64,000 nucleotides of DNA from Microdochium bolleyi (lineage: Eukaryota > Ascomycota > Sordariomycetes > Xylariales > Microdochiaceae), in assembly GCA_001566295.1 (NCBI GenBank), contig KQ964245.1:1369524-1433523 (forward strand), read 5' to 3'. Within the stretch, counting starts at the first letter, position 1, and every line of letters begins with the position of its first letter. A program made the translations under genes and the position numbers. The notes under the pieces are model-generated. The model was given only the letters and a program-made list of their open reading frames with translations, was not told the origin of the DNA and searched no databases. Shown here one piece after another: positions 1 through 11,221 of the stretch.

Positions 1-105
1 CACTTGCCCGCTCTCAAGGTTCGCCATGCTCGGCTTCTTGCGAGAACCATTGACTTTTCTTGGCATGAGGAGGGTTTTTCTGATCATTTGGAGTTCCTCT
101 TCCAT
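1..105 (-). CDS. Possible N-terminal exon of a gene leaving the left edge
   Basis: A minus-strand frame is open from an ATG at 105-103 to the edge (35 codons), with further in-frame ATGs at 87 and 66. The peptide begins MEEELQMIRK and continues with a basic stretch (PRKVNGSRKK). It resembles no family I can name. The frame is also open just upstream of the ATG, where a CAG follows a pyrimidine-containing stretch, so this could equally be an internal exon beginning at about 114. The piece is short and codon use is uninformative, so it may be chance. If real, the gene is divergent from the small gene at 1004. Confidence 0.3.
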   Translation of the reverse strand, partial: MEEELQMIRKTLLMPRKVNGSRKKPSMANLESGQV

Positions 106-252
106 ACGTTCGTTCTGCACAACGGGTCGGCTCTACGAGATGGTCCTTCTGCTTCAGGCTTTGTGAACCCTTGTCTTTTTTGATACATTTTCGCCAAGCA
201 TAACGCTCGCTCTCTGCTTAGATTCACAAAAGGAAATCGCCGCGTGGTCTAT

Positions 253-268
253 TTGATTGATTGATTGA
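253..268. repeat. (TTGA)4 microsatellite
   Basis: Four perfect tandem copies of TTGA lie in non-coding sequence, followed by one more TT. This is seen directly. Confidence 0.8.
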
Positions 269-805
269 TTTCGTAGTCTTGAAATACCCAATCGTTACAC
301 ATCATAGAATGAATTAAGAAGTCTCATGATTGCCCGTCATCATCACGCTTGTTTCTGTTTATGAGGTCGTGTATGCGTTGCGTCTGTCCATGATGTTTAC
401 TCCCTGGTTGTTCGCCGAGGGTCACGGCACATGCAGGCAGGACGTCCTTGTCCATCATAACTGCTGCGCCACGGTACGCTTGCTCTGAATCGCACTGCAC
501 GAGCTCTCCTGACGAGATTGTTCTTCTTTTCCCTCGCCGAATAGCCATCAGACGAGACTTTGTTCAGTGGGTGGTGGAGGTGGTGGTGGCGTCGTTCAAA
601 AGCCAAGAACTAACGCCACCCACACATCACGTCTAAGCATAACGCTTAAACATGTCACTGTTCAGGTCGAGGGTTTTCTGCGGCAACCACGCTTCTATGT
701 CATCTCAGCACCTCGTTGAGTCCCTTGCCGTTTTAATCGATTGACCAGTCTCCTTTGAGCAACATAATGCGTGATGTTGGGAGCTGTGCTACCAGAAAGA
801 GGGCG

Positions 806-813
806 TATAAATA
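806..813 (+). promoter_or_regulatory. TATA-box-like element
   Basis: TATAAATA lies about 190 nt upstream of the ATG at 1004. Spacing and sequence fit a core promoter with a 5' leader of 100-160 nt. No transcript data are available, so this is an inference from motif and position. Confidence 0.35.
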
Positions 814-1003
814 TCTCGAGCAGCCGGCGTTCATTGTTGTGGGTGACTCACCAGAAGAATATAGCAAGTACTCTATGAACAAGACGTCCTTTCAAGTCTA
901 TACCATAAGGACCAAACCTCAAAGCACATCAGAAAATCGACTTATCCCCCATCCCTCCCTCACTTATCAACCCCCGTTGTCCTCGTCAAAGAAGAAAACC
1001 AAA

Positions 1004-1354
1004 ATGGCCACTGCAACACAAACCTTCTCAATCCCGCTCCGCACCATTCTCGCGCGTCACAATGCTGCACCACCTCGCCCTATTTTCCTGGCTACCGCCC
1101 CCATCGAGAGGGCCACCCCTCGGCTTCTTCATCCAGGAGGAGCTCGCGGGTACGCGACTAGTAATAATACTACGGCGACCACCCCAGTCGGAGGCACCGG
1201 TTCTGCCTCGCCGCCAGCAAGCGTCTGGAGGCGTCTCGCTTCCACGCCCAGGGGCAGGGCTTTTCTGGGTGTCGGCCTCGTGCTGCTCTGCGTGGCGGAT
1301 TGGGAGGTGTATACATGGTACAATGCGCGTGACACTTCCATTGGCCACACTTGA
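1004..1354 (+). CDS. Small predicted mitochondrial single-pass membrane protein
   Basis: Single exon, 116 residues. I chose the ATG at 1004 (AAAATGG context, A at -3) over an in-frame ATG at 755, which would add 83 residues of non-protein-like sequence across the TATA element. The first 50 residues are rich in Arg, Ala and Pro, lack acidic residues except one Glu, and contain RGYAT at about 48-52, a typical matrix-peptidase cleavage context. This suggests mitochondrial import. Residues about 87-106 form one hydrophobic helix ending in Trp/Tyr-rich sequence, followed by a ten-residue tail. The size and layout resemble small inner-membrane or respiratory-assembly proteins, but I recognise no family and assign no function. 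Confidence 0.6.
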   Translation: MATATQTFSIPLRTILARHNAAPPRPIFLATAPIERATPRLLHPGGARGYATSNNTTATTPVGGTGSASPPASVWRRLASTPRGRAFLGVGLVLLCVADWEVYTWYNARDTSIGHT

Positions 1355-4076
1355 GTGAGCCACAAGACGAATCAGGTCTTTGTTGAACTTGAGGAAAGCA
1401 GCGATCTGCCATGGAGCAGGGTCTTGAATTTGAGTTGGGCAAGTGCAGACGCCCGGGTTGGCAATACTGAGATGGTAGTGCTGGCTCGCAGACGGTCAGC
1501 ACTGTGCCAGGGGAAGGAGGGCAGGAGAAACAAAGGTGTGCAACGAACATAGTCACCGATAATCTATAACGCATATTGGTGATCTTCTGTTGAGGGCATT
1601 TACAAGTCTTCGACACGGAGATCAAGTCGAATCCTGAAGGTCAACACGTTCTTTACCCGTCGTTTTAATCAATCATACCCTGAGACTTTCCGCAATGTGA
1701 TAGTATACCGTGCCCTCAATCTACGCAGCCTGTTGCTGATTTGCCGGAGCTGACAATGGTCAGATATGGTTCTCTCATGGCGAACTGATTTCTCTGGCTG
1801 ACAATTCGGAGATCGCTTGCGCGCCTAGAAACATTATTCAATGGTGCACGGAGTTATTGAGGACAGAGGATATCGTTGCTTTGTTGTCTGCCGACCTGCT
1901 CGCGCCGTCGTCCATAGCAAGTAGGCAAGGGCGGTTCAGATTCTCTGACATCGTTAGTATCGCGCGACAACCTCAATATCCTCAAGCAGAGACCTATCAT
2001 CAGCGTACCTTTCATAGTGGCACGGCCATAGCATACAGCAAAAGACGTCATGGGTCTGATCGTTTCTTATCTGTCTGCAGCGCTGTGATCTCCGGACGAA
2101 CAGGTCCGCTTCATATCGATGTCTCCCACGCCAAGGCCATCTACGCATGAACAGCCAAGCTTGGTTCTTATCTATTGCTGGCCCCATGTGCATACCGAAA
2201 CGTGTCTTCGCCTGTGGTCGAGGCCACGAGCACTAGCATCATATAACGGCTGGGTGTTCACACTGGCTCCTCATCAATACATCTCTCGTCGGCCACGAAC
2301 TGTCGCTGATGTTCTGGCTAGTCGTTGTGCTTGGGCCTGGGAGCTCTGTCATCATACCGCGTATAGGCGCAGACTGATCGCTTTCGGGCATAACACACCG
2401 CCGTGGGGGCAATAGCACACTCGGTATAGGTACTTAGATATCCCTGCTGGAGATTGCTTGTCATGCTTGCACCACGCTGGGGCGCATGCCGTACAGGGAG
2501 TGAAGCAGGGAAACGGGGGCTCAGTCTTGATAATGGTGGCTCAGGGGACCGTGGTCGCACGCGGGGAAGCCTGCACTGGCCTGACTGGTTGGAGACTTCT
2601 CCGCGCGCCTCAATGCCGCTCTGCTGGTTGAAGCAGCGAGTATCACATGGCTAAAACCCCCTTCAAGCTTCGTACTCCATAGCTATGCGGCGCAGAAGCA
2701 GGGGAGCCAGCCACCGGTGCCCTGGCACCTGCAGCACAAAATGGTACACACTTGCGATCTATCATTTTGCATGTGAAGGGAAAGGGTGTTCTCCATCGTT
2801 CGGGGAGCTGCGCCGGATAGGGCTCAGCAAGGCTGGGATGTCTTACACGCTCACGATTGTCGGCTAGTCGATGTGAGGTTCAGGTCGTGGGCTCGGGTTG
2901 TCGCTGGGCGGCGTCGTCTAGCGGAAGGTCCGGTCCCCGGCGATTGTTTTCGCCATGCGTCGAGATCTGCACCAAGAACGGAGTCATCACAGAAGGATGC
3001 TTTATGGGGGGGAATAGGAAGGCGTGGGATGAAAGTGCCGAGCATTGAAGATGGATACGGCAACAGGGATGCGGCCGTTGAAGGCGGGCAGGGGGGTCGT
3101 AGCTTCCTGTTCTGGATGGGAGCCGACGGTGAGCAACTGCCAACCACGTGGATATTAATTGACCCTAGTGCTATAGAGCCCGAGATGGCCTCTATCTCAT
3201 CAGGAACGAGAAGCCCGACAGCACACTGACATCCACAGCGACAGGGCGTGGTACTCACAGCATGAGGGCAGGCATAGAGATGATCAAATGCACAACCGCG
3301 ATATGAAGGCTCCATTGGCCACTTCGATCAGCAACTTCAGATGAGTGTGCTTGGCAGCGGCAGCTGAGCGTCATCCCTGTCTACAATGCCCACTCATCGA
3401 TGGCCTTCGTGGGGGACCTTTCGTCCTTTTGCTGCTGGCACCGGACCTCAGCAAGCCTTCTCGACCATTGTTATGCCGAACTGTGTACCCCGAGTCGATC
3501 CGAGACCAATAGCGAGCCTGGCGGCCCTGATGCCCTCGCAACCGCCTACCTCTCGCGGCTTGGCCGTTGCGACGCTGCGGTGCGGTGCTGCCCTGCCACT
3601 GGCTGCCTGGCTCGTCAGGACAAAGTCACCGTCGTCGATCGCCCGCCCTCTCTCGCTTGCCGGCATGCTGTCGCTGGCCGTTCACTGGCTGCCCTCTTCG
3701 ACACTCTCCACCCCTTGTGACCCTGTGCATGGGCAACGTCTCTACTGTCTGGCGTTCTCCGGACAGGAACGCAGCATGACGGCAATTCCTGATGTCACCC
3801 TTGTCTCGGCCGGCGGGTGGGTGACATTCTGCAAGGGCGCTTCTGGCTGCTTCGGCCTCGGATAGGCAGAGCAACGCGAGACAATGGTCGACTGACCTCG
3901 CTTTTATCACCTGCCCGTGACCCCGACCGTCAACATGCACCGTTGGAGACTGTCCCGTCCCTCGAGGCCAAGCTCAGGACTATAACATCAACGCTGCGAG
4001 CCCCGATCCTGTCCTGTCGATCTCCCTCCTGCCAAGCCTCTGATCTCCTTCTCAGAGTCTTGCACGCAGCTACACC
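1355..4076. other. Gene-free stretch upstream of the ceramidase gene
   Basis: About 2.7 kb. Open frames on both strands are short, overlap one another and show no conserved motif. No tRNA, repeat or transposon signature was noticed. The last several hundred bases are presumably promoter and leader of the ceramidase gene. Confidence 0.5.
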
Positions 4077-6557
4077 ATGCCCAAAGCATTCGCTCGCGCG
4101 GCCTCTTCGGCGCCGAGGTCGATCCTGGTCTTGTTCTCCATAATCTCACTCTTCTCCCTGGGCGTCCTCTTCTCCTCCTCGTCCACCGGAAGAGCAACCC
4201 TTGCAAAGGCAGGATGGAGCTCGCACGAGACTCACGATCGTTTCCAGGTGCCCCCGCACCGAGAGCCACGGCAGCAGCCCGGTGGTGACAAGTACCTTCT
4301 CGGTGTCGGCAAGGCGGACATCACCGGCCCGGTCGTCGAGATCGGCTTCGCCGGCTATGCTGATCTGGCGCAGAAGGGCACTGGTCTCCGGCAGCGGATT
4401 CACTCGCGCGCTTTCGTTGTCGGTGATGTCACTAAGCCCAAGGATCGATTCGTCTATCTCCTACTTGACATTGCCTTTGGCGACACTGCCATCCGGAGAG
4501 GCATTCTCGAAGGTCTCGCAGCGCTAGGAGGCGACTATGCGATGTATAACGCTGGGAATGTGGCCGTGACTGGCACGCACTCCCACGCGGGACCGGGTGC
4601 ATGGTTCAACTATCTCTTGCCCCAGATCACCACACTCGGCTTCGACAAGCAGAGTTACCAGGCCATCGTTGATGGTGCTATTCTGTCCATCAAGAGGGCG
4701 CACGAATCCCTACAGGAGGTAAGACTCTTCAACTGGAAACCTCCAATGTGCCTGAAGCAAGTGCTGATCATGTGAAAATGCAGGGATACCTCGACTTCGG
4801 TAAGATTTATTCCGGACAGATTCAGCACGACAAAGGTTCCGACTGACATAGATACCAGGCACTGTGAATATCGAGGACAGCAACATCAGCAGAAGTCTCG
4901 TCGCATACATGGCCAACCCTGCAGCCGAGCGTGCGCAGTACAGCAACAGTGTCGACAAGGAGATGACAGTACTGCGCTTCCAGCGCGCATCTGACCGCAA
5001 GAACATTGGACTGCTGACCTGGTTCCCTGTCCACCCCACATCCGTGTACCAGAACAGCACCCATGTGAATGGCGACAACAAAGGTGTGGCCGAGCTCATG
5101 TTCGAGAAGGCAATGAAAGGCCACCCCTCGGCGGCAGATGGGTTTGTGGCCGGCTTCTCCCAGGCCAATGTTGGAGACACCACGCCAAATGTTCTGGGTG
5201 CCTGGTGAGTCAAATCATTCCAGTTCAACATTGACTAGCCACAGCGATCGGGCAGGTGCTAACAACGACCAGGTGTGACGATGGCTCGGGACTTCAATGC
5301 AGCTACGAGAACGCTACCTGCGCTAACGGCAAGTCGCAAGCCTGCCACGGCCGCGGTCCTTTTTACAACGCCCAGGATAAGGGAATCTCGAGCTGCTACG
5401 AGATCGGCAGACGCCAGTATGCGGGTGCGAGGTCGGTATACGACTCTATGAGCTCGACTGGTACCCCTGTTGTCGGCTCCTCGGTCAAGTCGTTCCACTT
5501 CTTTCACGACATGGCGTTCTGGAACTTCCAGCTTGAGAACGGCCAGAAAGTTCAGACTTGCCCTGCTGCGCTCGGATATTCGTTCGCAGCCGGAACCACC
5601 GACGGACCCGGTGCGTTCGACTTTACTCAGGGAGACTCCGGCGACCCCAGTGCCAGCCCGATTTGGGTCTTGGTCAAGAGTCTGCTCCGGATCCCCACCG
5701 ATGAGCAGAAGAAATGCCAGGGACAGAAGCCAATTCTGCTCGATGTCGGTGAGCAGACTGTACCCTACCAGTGGAGCGCGAACATTGTCGATGTGCAAAT
5801 GCTTCGTGTTGGTCAATTTGTCATCATTGTCAGCCCTGGAGAGGCGACTACCATGGCTGGCCGCCGGTGGCGCAACGCTGTCAAGGCCGCTTCTGCCGAC
5901 ATTGTGGGTGCCGGCGTCGAGCCCAAGGTTGTGCTTGGTGGACCAGCAAACACGTATGCGCACTACATCACAACGCCTGAGGAGTTTGATGTCCAGCGTT
6001 ACGAGGGAGCCAGCACGCTGTACGGCAAGTGGGAGCTGAACGCTTTCATCAACCTGACCGTGAGCAACCTCAACTACCTTGCCCCTAGCTCGACTGGTGC
6101 TCCCCCTCCTGGTCCCGAGCCCCAGGACAACCGCGGCAACAGCCTGAACCTCATCACTGGTGTCGTCTTTGATGCTCCGGCCTCAGGCAAGGCCTACGGT
6201 GATGTCACCACTCAGCCCGCCGCGTCCTACACTCGCGGTGCTGTCGTCAGCGCGACATTCATCGGTGCCAACCCGCGCAACAACTTCCGGCTGGAGGGGA
6301 CCTTCACTGCCGTTGAGAAGCTCGAGAGCAACGGTCAGTGGACACGCGTGCGTGACGACACAGACTGGCAGCTTGTATACTCCTGGACCAGGACAAACGG
6401 CTTCCTGGGCACGAGCACTGTCACGGTCAGCTGGGAGACGGAGGCCGATGCCGAGCCCGGCACGTATCGCCTGAAGTACTACGGCGATGCAAAGGCATTC
6501 CTCGGCGGGGCCATCAAGCCATTCGAGGGGACGAGTTCGACTTTCACTTTGTCGTAG
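4077..6557 (+). CDS. Neutral (alkaline) ceramidase, secreted or membrane-anchored
   Basis: Hydrolyses ceramide to sphingosine and fatty acid. Four exons: 4077-4718, 4784-4799 (only 16 nt), 4859-5204 and 5273-6557, giving 762 residues, the usual family length. Residues about 14-35 form a hydrophobic signal peptide or anchor. The family zinc-site region THSHAGPGAW is at 167-176 (His168, His170). The family hexapeptide, normally GDxSPN with the catalytic Ser, reads GDTTPN, with Thr at 328. The C-terminal about 150 residues form the expected beta-sandwich domain after a Pro-rich linker. Splice sites are GTAAGA, GTAAGA and GTGAGT, all keeping frame (GYLDFGTVN and GAWCDDG across joins). It lies tail-to-tail with the GH3 gene. 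Family assignment is strong; whether Thr328 is the nucleophile is open. Confidence 0.93.
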
Positions 6558-6853
6558 GATTGGAATTTGGCAGAGAAACTCTGTGCTCAAATACAAATAC
6601 GCTCGTTTGACTCAACTTTGGTAATATTCCATAGGTCCATCTGAACCCGCACTAATTACTCCAACGAACTATTTGGGAATCGTCTTCGTGGTTGCCTGCT
6701 TGTCCTCGACGTACTCTGTAAATCTGAGCCAAACTCTTCGCCATTTCTCGATGGTCATTTTCGTAGGCTACTCTCTCTTCCATGTTCTTCCCGTTTGTCC
6801 TTGGCACCCCCCCACAACCAAGATAAACCCCCGAATGACCCATCTCGTCCACT

Positions 6854-9800
6854 TCACTCTATGACAGTCAAAGTCGTGTTGATCCTCAGATCCAGACTCG
6901 AGCTGCCCATGTAGATGGCAAAGTCACCCGGCTCGACGACGTACTTCATCCTAATGTCCCACAGGCCGAGCTGCTTGGCGACGTCGAGCCCGATCTCGAC
7001 CTTGCGCGTCTCGCCCGCGGGGATCTCGACCTTCTTGAAGCCCTTGAGCTCGATGTTGGGCACGACGACGCTGGCCACGAGGTCCTTGACGTACAGCTGC
7101 ACGACCTCCTTGCCCGACACGGTCGAGTTGTTGGTCACGTCGACGGACACGGTGAGCTTCTCGGTGGTGCTGGCATTGGTGTGCGAGAGGTGCAGGCTGG
7201 AGTAGTGGAATGTGCTGTAGGAGCGGCCAAAACCAAACTGTTTGCCGGGGGGGAGAAGAGGTGGTGATTTTGTTAGCATTGTGGACTGAGAAGGACAAAC
7301 ACCGCCAGTCATCAATAAAGGAGAGGGGGGGGGACTCACCTCGTACAACGGCAGCGGGCTCTCGAGCACATAGTTGTGCCCAAACGTGATCGTGCCGTTG
7401 TCGTACACCATCCCCGGGTCGTCATGGGCCCTGCCCGAGTTCAGGTAGTCGTAGTAGATCGGCGTCGTCCCGACATCGCGCGGGAACGACACGCTCAGCT
7501 TGCCCGACGGGTTGACGTCGCCGAAGAGCACGTCGGCGAGGGCATGCCCGCCCTCCTCGGACGGGTAGAACTGCTGCACGAGCGCGCTCGCCGCGCGCGA
7601 GATCCACGGCTCCGTGACGGGTTTCCCGCTCGAGTACACCACGACGGTCGGCTTGCCCGTGTCGATGATGGCCTTGACGAGGTGCGGCATCGCGCCGACG
7701 AGGTTGAGGCTGTGCACGTCGACGTGCTCACCAGTGGTCGCGTTCAGCCCTTGCCACAGCTCGTTCTGGTCGCGCGACCAGGTGCCCACCACGACCACGG
7801 CCACGTCTGCGGCCTCGGCGGCCGCGATGGCCTCGGGGAAGCCCTCCTGCGAGGAGGACCAGCGCTCGCAGCCCTGCGCGTAGGTCACGCTGCCGCCGGA
7901 CGAGTTGACGGCTGTGCGGATGCCGTCGAGCGGGCTGACGCCGCGGTATTGGGACTTGTGCGGGACGTAGTCGCCGTACTGTCATTTCAAAGGAGACGTC
8001 AGTGTTGAGCTTCCCGGGGAAAGATTACTGCATAGTATGCAGAGGGGGAGAGCAAAAAAGCCTACATTGATGAAGCCATGAGCCATCGGCCCGATAACGG
8101 CAATCTTCTTGTTCTTGCTCAGCGGCAGCACCTTCTCGTGGTTCTCGAGCAGCACGATGGACTCGGCGTCGAGCTGCCGCGCGAGCTGCACGGCCTCCTT
8201 CGTGTGGATGTACGTGTCGCGCTGGTCCGCGGGGACGCCCGAGTAAGGGGTCTCGAAGAGCCCGCCCACAAACTTGGCGCGCAGGGCGCGAGATACGGCC
8301 TGGTCGACGATCTCAAGGGGCAGTGATCCGTCGGCGACGAGTTGCGGGATTTTCTCGAAGGAGTAGGAGCCGCCGCCCATCTCGATGTCGTTGCCGGCGG
8401 GGAGGGCCTTTTGTGTGTAGCGGCAGGGTTGTGTTAGTATGACTCTGCTGTGTTGAGCGACGTAGTGTCTATGCTGTTCACTGCATGTGTGGGGAGAGCA
8501 ATGGGGCCACGGAGTGTCACTGACATATTTGATGATGGCTTTCCAGTCGATGGGCTTGGCGGTGCACATCTTGAAGTTCTTGCACAGGCGGTCCGTTCCA
8601 CCAGCATCACTCATGACCTGCAGGGTGTCAGTACAATGCCACCCGACTACAATACGTCAAGCGCGAAGAGCAGCTTCATATGGAATCTGGGCCGCTGCTC
8701 CTCCACTCCCCAACTCAATCCCGGGAGTTTTCCCACTTACAAAGTATTCGTACCCCCACTCGCCCCTCAGGATCTCCGTGAGCTGGTGGTAGTCTGCCAC
8801 GGCGGGCACGCCGTCGTAGCTGTGGTACGCGGACATGATGGACAGCGCGCCCGCGTCGATGATGGCGCGGTGGAACGGCGGGAGATAGGTGGTGCGTAGC
8901 TCGCGCTCGCCGCCGTGGACGGGCGCGGTGTTGAGGCCCTGCTCGGGGGTGCCAAAGGCGGCCTGTTTCAGGAAAATGGTGAGAGGCATTGGTCAGCTGG
9001 GGGATGCAAAGGAAAAGGAAAACAAGACTCGCAGAAGACTGCAGGCAGCGTGGGCGACTTACAAAGTGCTTGACCATGGCTGCCACCTTGCCCAGCTTGT
9101 GCGGCGCCTGGACGCCCTTGACATAGGCGTAGCCCATTTCTCCTGCCCTGTAGACCAGACACGCCCGGAATTTAGCTTCCTAGCTCTTACCGGAAAAAAA
9201 CATCAAAGTGCTTTTGATGCGTGTGCTTCTGGTAACATAGAGCTCAGGTATTCGAAGAGACTCACAGGTACGGATCCTCACCATACATCTCCTCCACCCT
9301 GCCAAACCTTAGCTCCCGCGCGAGATCGACAACCGGCGCAAAGATGTTGTTGACGCCCAGCGCGAGCGACTCCTGAGCGATGACCTTGGCCATCTTGCCC
9401 ACGAGCTCCGGATTGAACGAGCACGCGTGCGCAATGGGCGAGTTGAAGATGGTCGCGTTGGGGATCAGGAAGCCGTGGATCCCCTCGCTCTGCACCCACG
9501 CCGGGATCCCCAGGCGCGTCTCCTGCATGAGGTAGTCCTGGCCGATCTTGACGTTGTCCGCCAGCACGTCCCACGAGAAGGGCAGGCCGACGTAGTACAG
9601 CCCGCCACGGGCGCGGGCGCTCCACTCGAGCCCGGTCCGGTTGAAGGTGTAGTCGGTCTCGTTGACCCAGTTCCGGATGTCGCCCTGGACGAGCTGGGCC
9701 GTCTTCTCTTCGATGGTCATGCGCGAGAGCAGGTCCTTGACGCGGTCCTCCACCGGGGCCGAGGCGTCCTTGTAGAGCGCCTTGGAGAGATCTTCGGCCC

Positions 9801-9903
9801 GGGCAGCGGCGGCGGCGGCGACATTGCCATTTGAGGAGAGGTCGGCGCTCGCCAGTGCGAGACTGGCGAGAAGAGGTAGTGTGAGGATGTGCCTGAGCGT
9901 CAT
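6854..9903 (-). CDS. Secreted GH3 glycoside hydrolase (beta-glucosidase/beta-xylosidase type)
   Basis: Releases terminal beta-linked glucose or xylose from oligosaccharides outside the cell. Seven exons on the minus strand: 9266-9903, 9063-9147, 8741-8962, 8525-8617, 8066-8407, 7340-7978 and 6854-7237, giving 800 residues. A signal peptide covers residues 1-20. GH3 marks include VKHF ending at 241, the nucleophile region VMSDAGG with Asp319, and LPAGNDIEMGG after it. The second alpha/beta domain follows, then a fibronectin-III-like C-terminal domain (VSVDVTNNSTVSGKEVVQLY). The SDAGG form differs from the common SDW of many beta-glucosidases, so substrate cannot be fixed from sequence. The last intron (7238-7339, 102 nt) has no in-frame stop. 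Divergent from the GH31 alpha-xylosidase at 11222, which suggests shared use on xyloglucan fragments. Confidence 0.93.
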
Positions 9904-11221
9904 TTTGAGACGTGGCGGCAGGAAAGCCTAGCACAATGAGCACAGATGACGGGCGGTAGGGGATGAGGCATCACAACATGATGTCGTTGGCACGCCGAAA
10001 CTTTATAAGTCTTGTCCCCTGTTCTTTCTGATCTTCTCCATCTTGGACAAAGGCATGATAATCGTCATCTGCAAACCAGCAGGGGCCCAGCCGAGAGTCA
10101 GGCCGCCCGTGTGCCCGAAGAGGCAGCAGCCAAGGTCGGTGTGCATGGTGGACGGACATCAACCGACGATCCGGGCATGCGACTCCAGTGACGTCTGCCG
10201 GCCGCTGCAGCATGGTCGTGCAGAAGATTTGATGTGCGAGCGACACCCATGCCGTTGAGTGGTTTATACTTCTCTGCATGCAAGTCCGTGGAGCCTCTCC
10301 TCGCCATGGCCGTCTCTCTATTGCCCCTCTAGCCGAGCTCCGCCAGCAATGGCATTCGCCCATGACCGACTCGCCCGTCTTAGAATAAAATCAAAACATG
10401 ACGGCCCTAGATGATGTGTACACGGCGATTAAGCGTATACCGCCCTCCAGCCGACTGCCGTGCCCAAGCCACTGCGCACAAGCGAATGACCGAATCGGGC
10501 CATGCTGGTGCGTGCTGATTGGTGGACTTTCCGTCTGGGGAAAAGGTGGGGAACCCGGCCGCCGGGCCCAGAGCCGGTGCACAGGGGCCTTGTAGTAGAG
10601 TACCCTAAAGGTCGCACAGTGGACTGCGGCCCTTGGTGAGGTCTTCGCCCTTCCACCAGTCTCCTCTCGGCAACACACAGAGGGGCTCCTGCACAAGCCC
10701 AGATGACTTGCAGCTTCGTCCCTGTGCCGCAGTGCCACCGCCAGATCAATTGGGCCGGATAATGGACAGCAGAGGACCCCAAGGTCGCCGACCTCCCCTG
10801 CTACACTAGCGGCAAGGGATTATACAAGCCCGCCGGCTAAACCAGGCACCAGCAGCGATGATCCCCGGGCACTGCAATGCAATGCACAAGAGTACAATGA
10901 CACACGCAGGCGCGGGGTCCATTCCCCTCTGCCCGGCCGGCCACGGCTCCGTCGCTCGGGGGTTCGGGCGGTCAGTGCCCGGCCGGTTGATTGACAATGC
11001 GACGGAGACGTCACCTGTCCGTTTTTGCCGGACTCTCACGAGCTGACGGACAACCAATTTCAAACTCCAGCCGGCAATCACCAAGTCAGGTTCTTTCAGG
11101 GCCGGCGGCGAGGTGGCATAGCTTAACCTTCGGCAGTTTCAAACCTCTGCTCTAAACACGGCAGAGCCGCCAAACACAGAACGTAGAACACCCGGCCACT
11201 TCCGCTAGCTGCTGTCTCAAG
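9904..11221. other. Shared divergent promoter region of the GH3 and GH31 genes
   Basis: About 1.3 kb separates the two start codons. No coding region is supported. It contains one GGCTAAA box (10835-10841) and several GC-rich CreA-like sites (for example GTGGGG near 10548), which are expected by chance in such DNA. Confidence 0.5.
10835..10841 (+). promoter_or_regulatory. GGCTAAA box, candidate XlnR/XYR1 site
   Basis: GGCTAAA is the core recognised by the fungal xylanolytic activators XlnR/XYR1. It lies about 380 nt upstream of the GH31 ATG and about 930 nt upstream of the GH3 ATG. A single 7-mer is weak evidence; position between two hemicellulase genes makes it worth noting. Confidence 0.3.

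Larger units (their letters stand above)
106..1003. other. Intergenic region, upstream of the gene at 1004
   Basis: I see no supportable coding region here. It holds a short TTGA tandem repeat (253-268) and a TATA-like element (806-813). Small open frames on both strands have no recognisable protein and contradict each other. Confidence 0.5.

Noticed and set aside
755..1003. N-terminal extension of the small gene from ATG 755
   Set aside because: The added 83 residues are not protein-like and cover a TATA-like element.
3386..3865. 159-codon frame upstream of the ceramidase
   Set aside because: No conserved motif; overlaps other equally long frames; probably promoter or leader.
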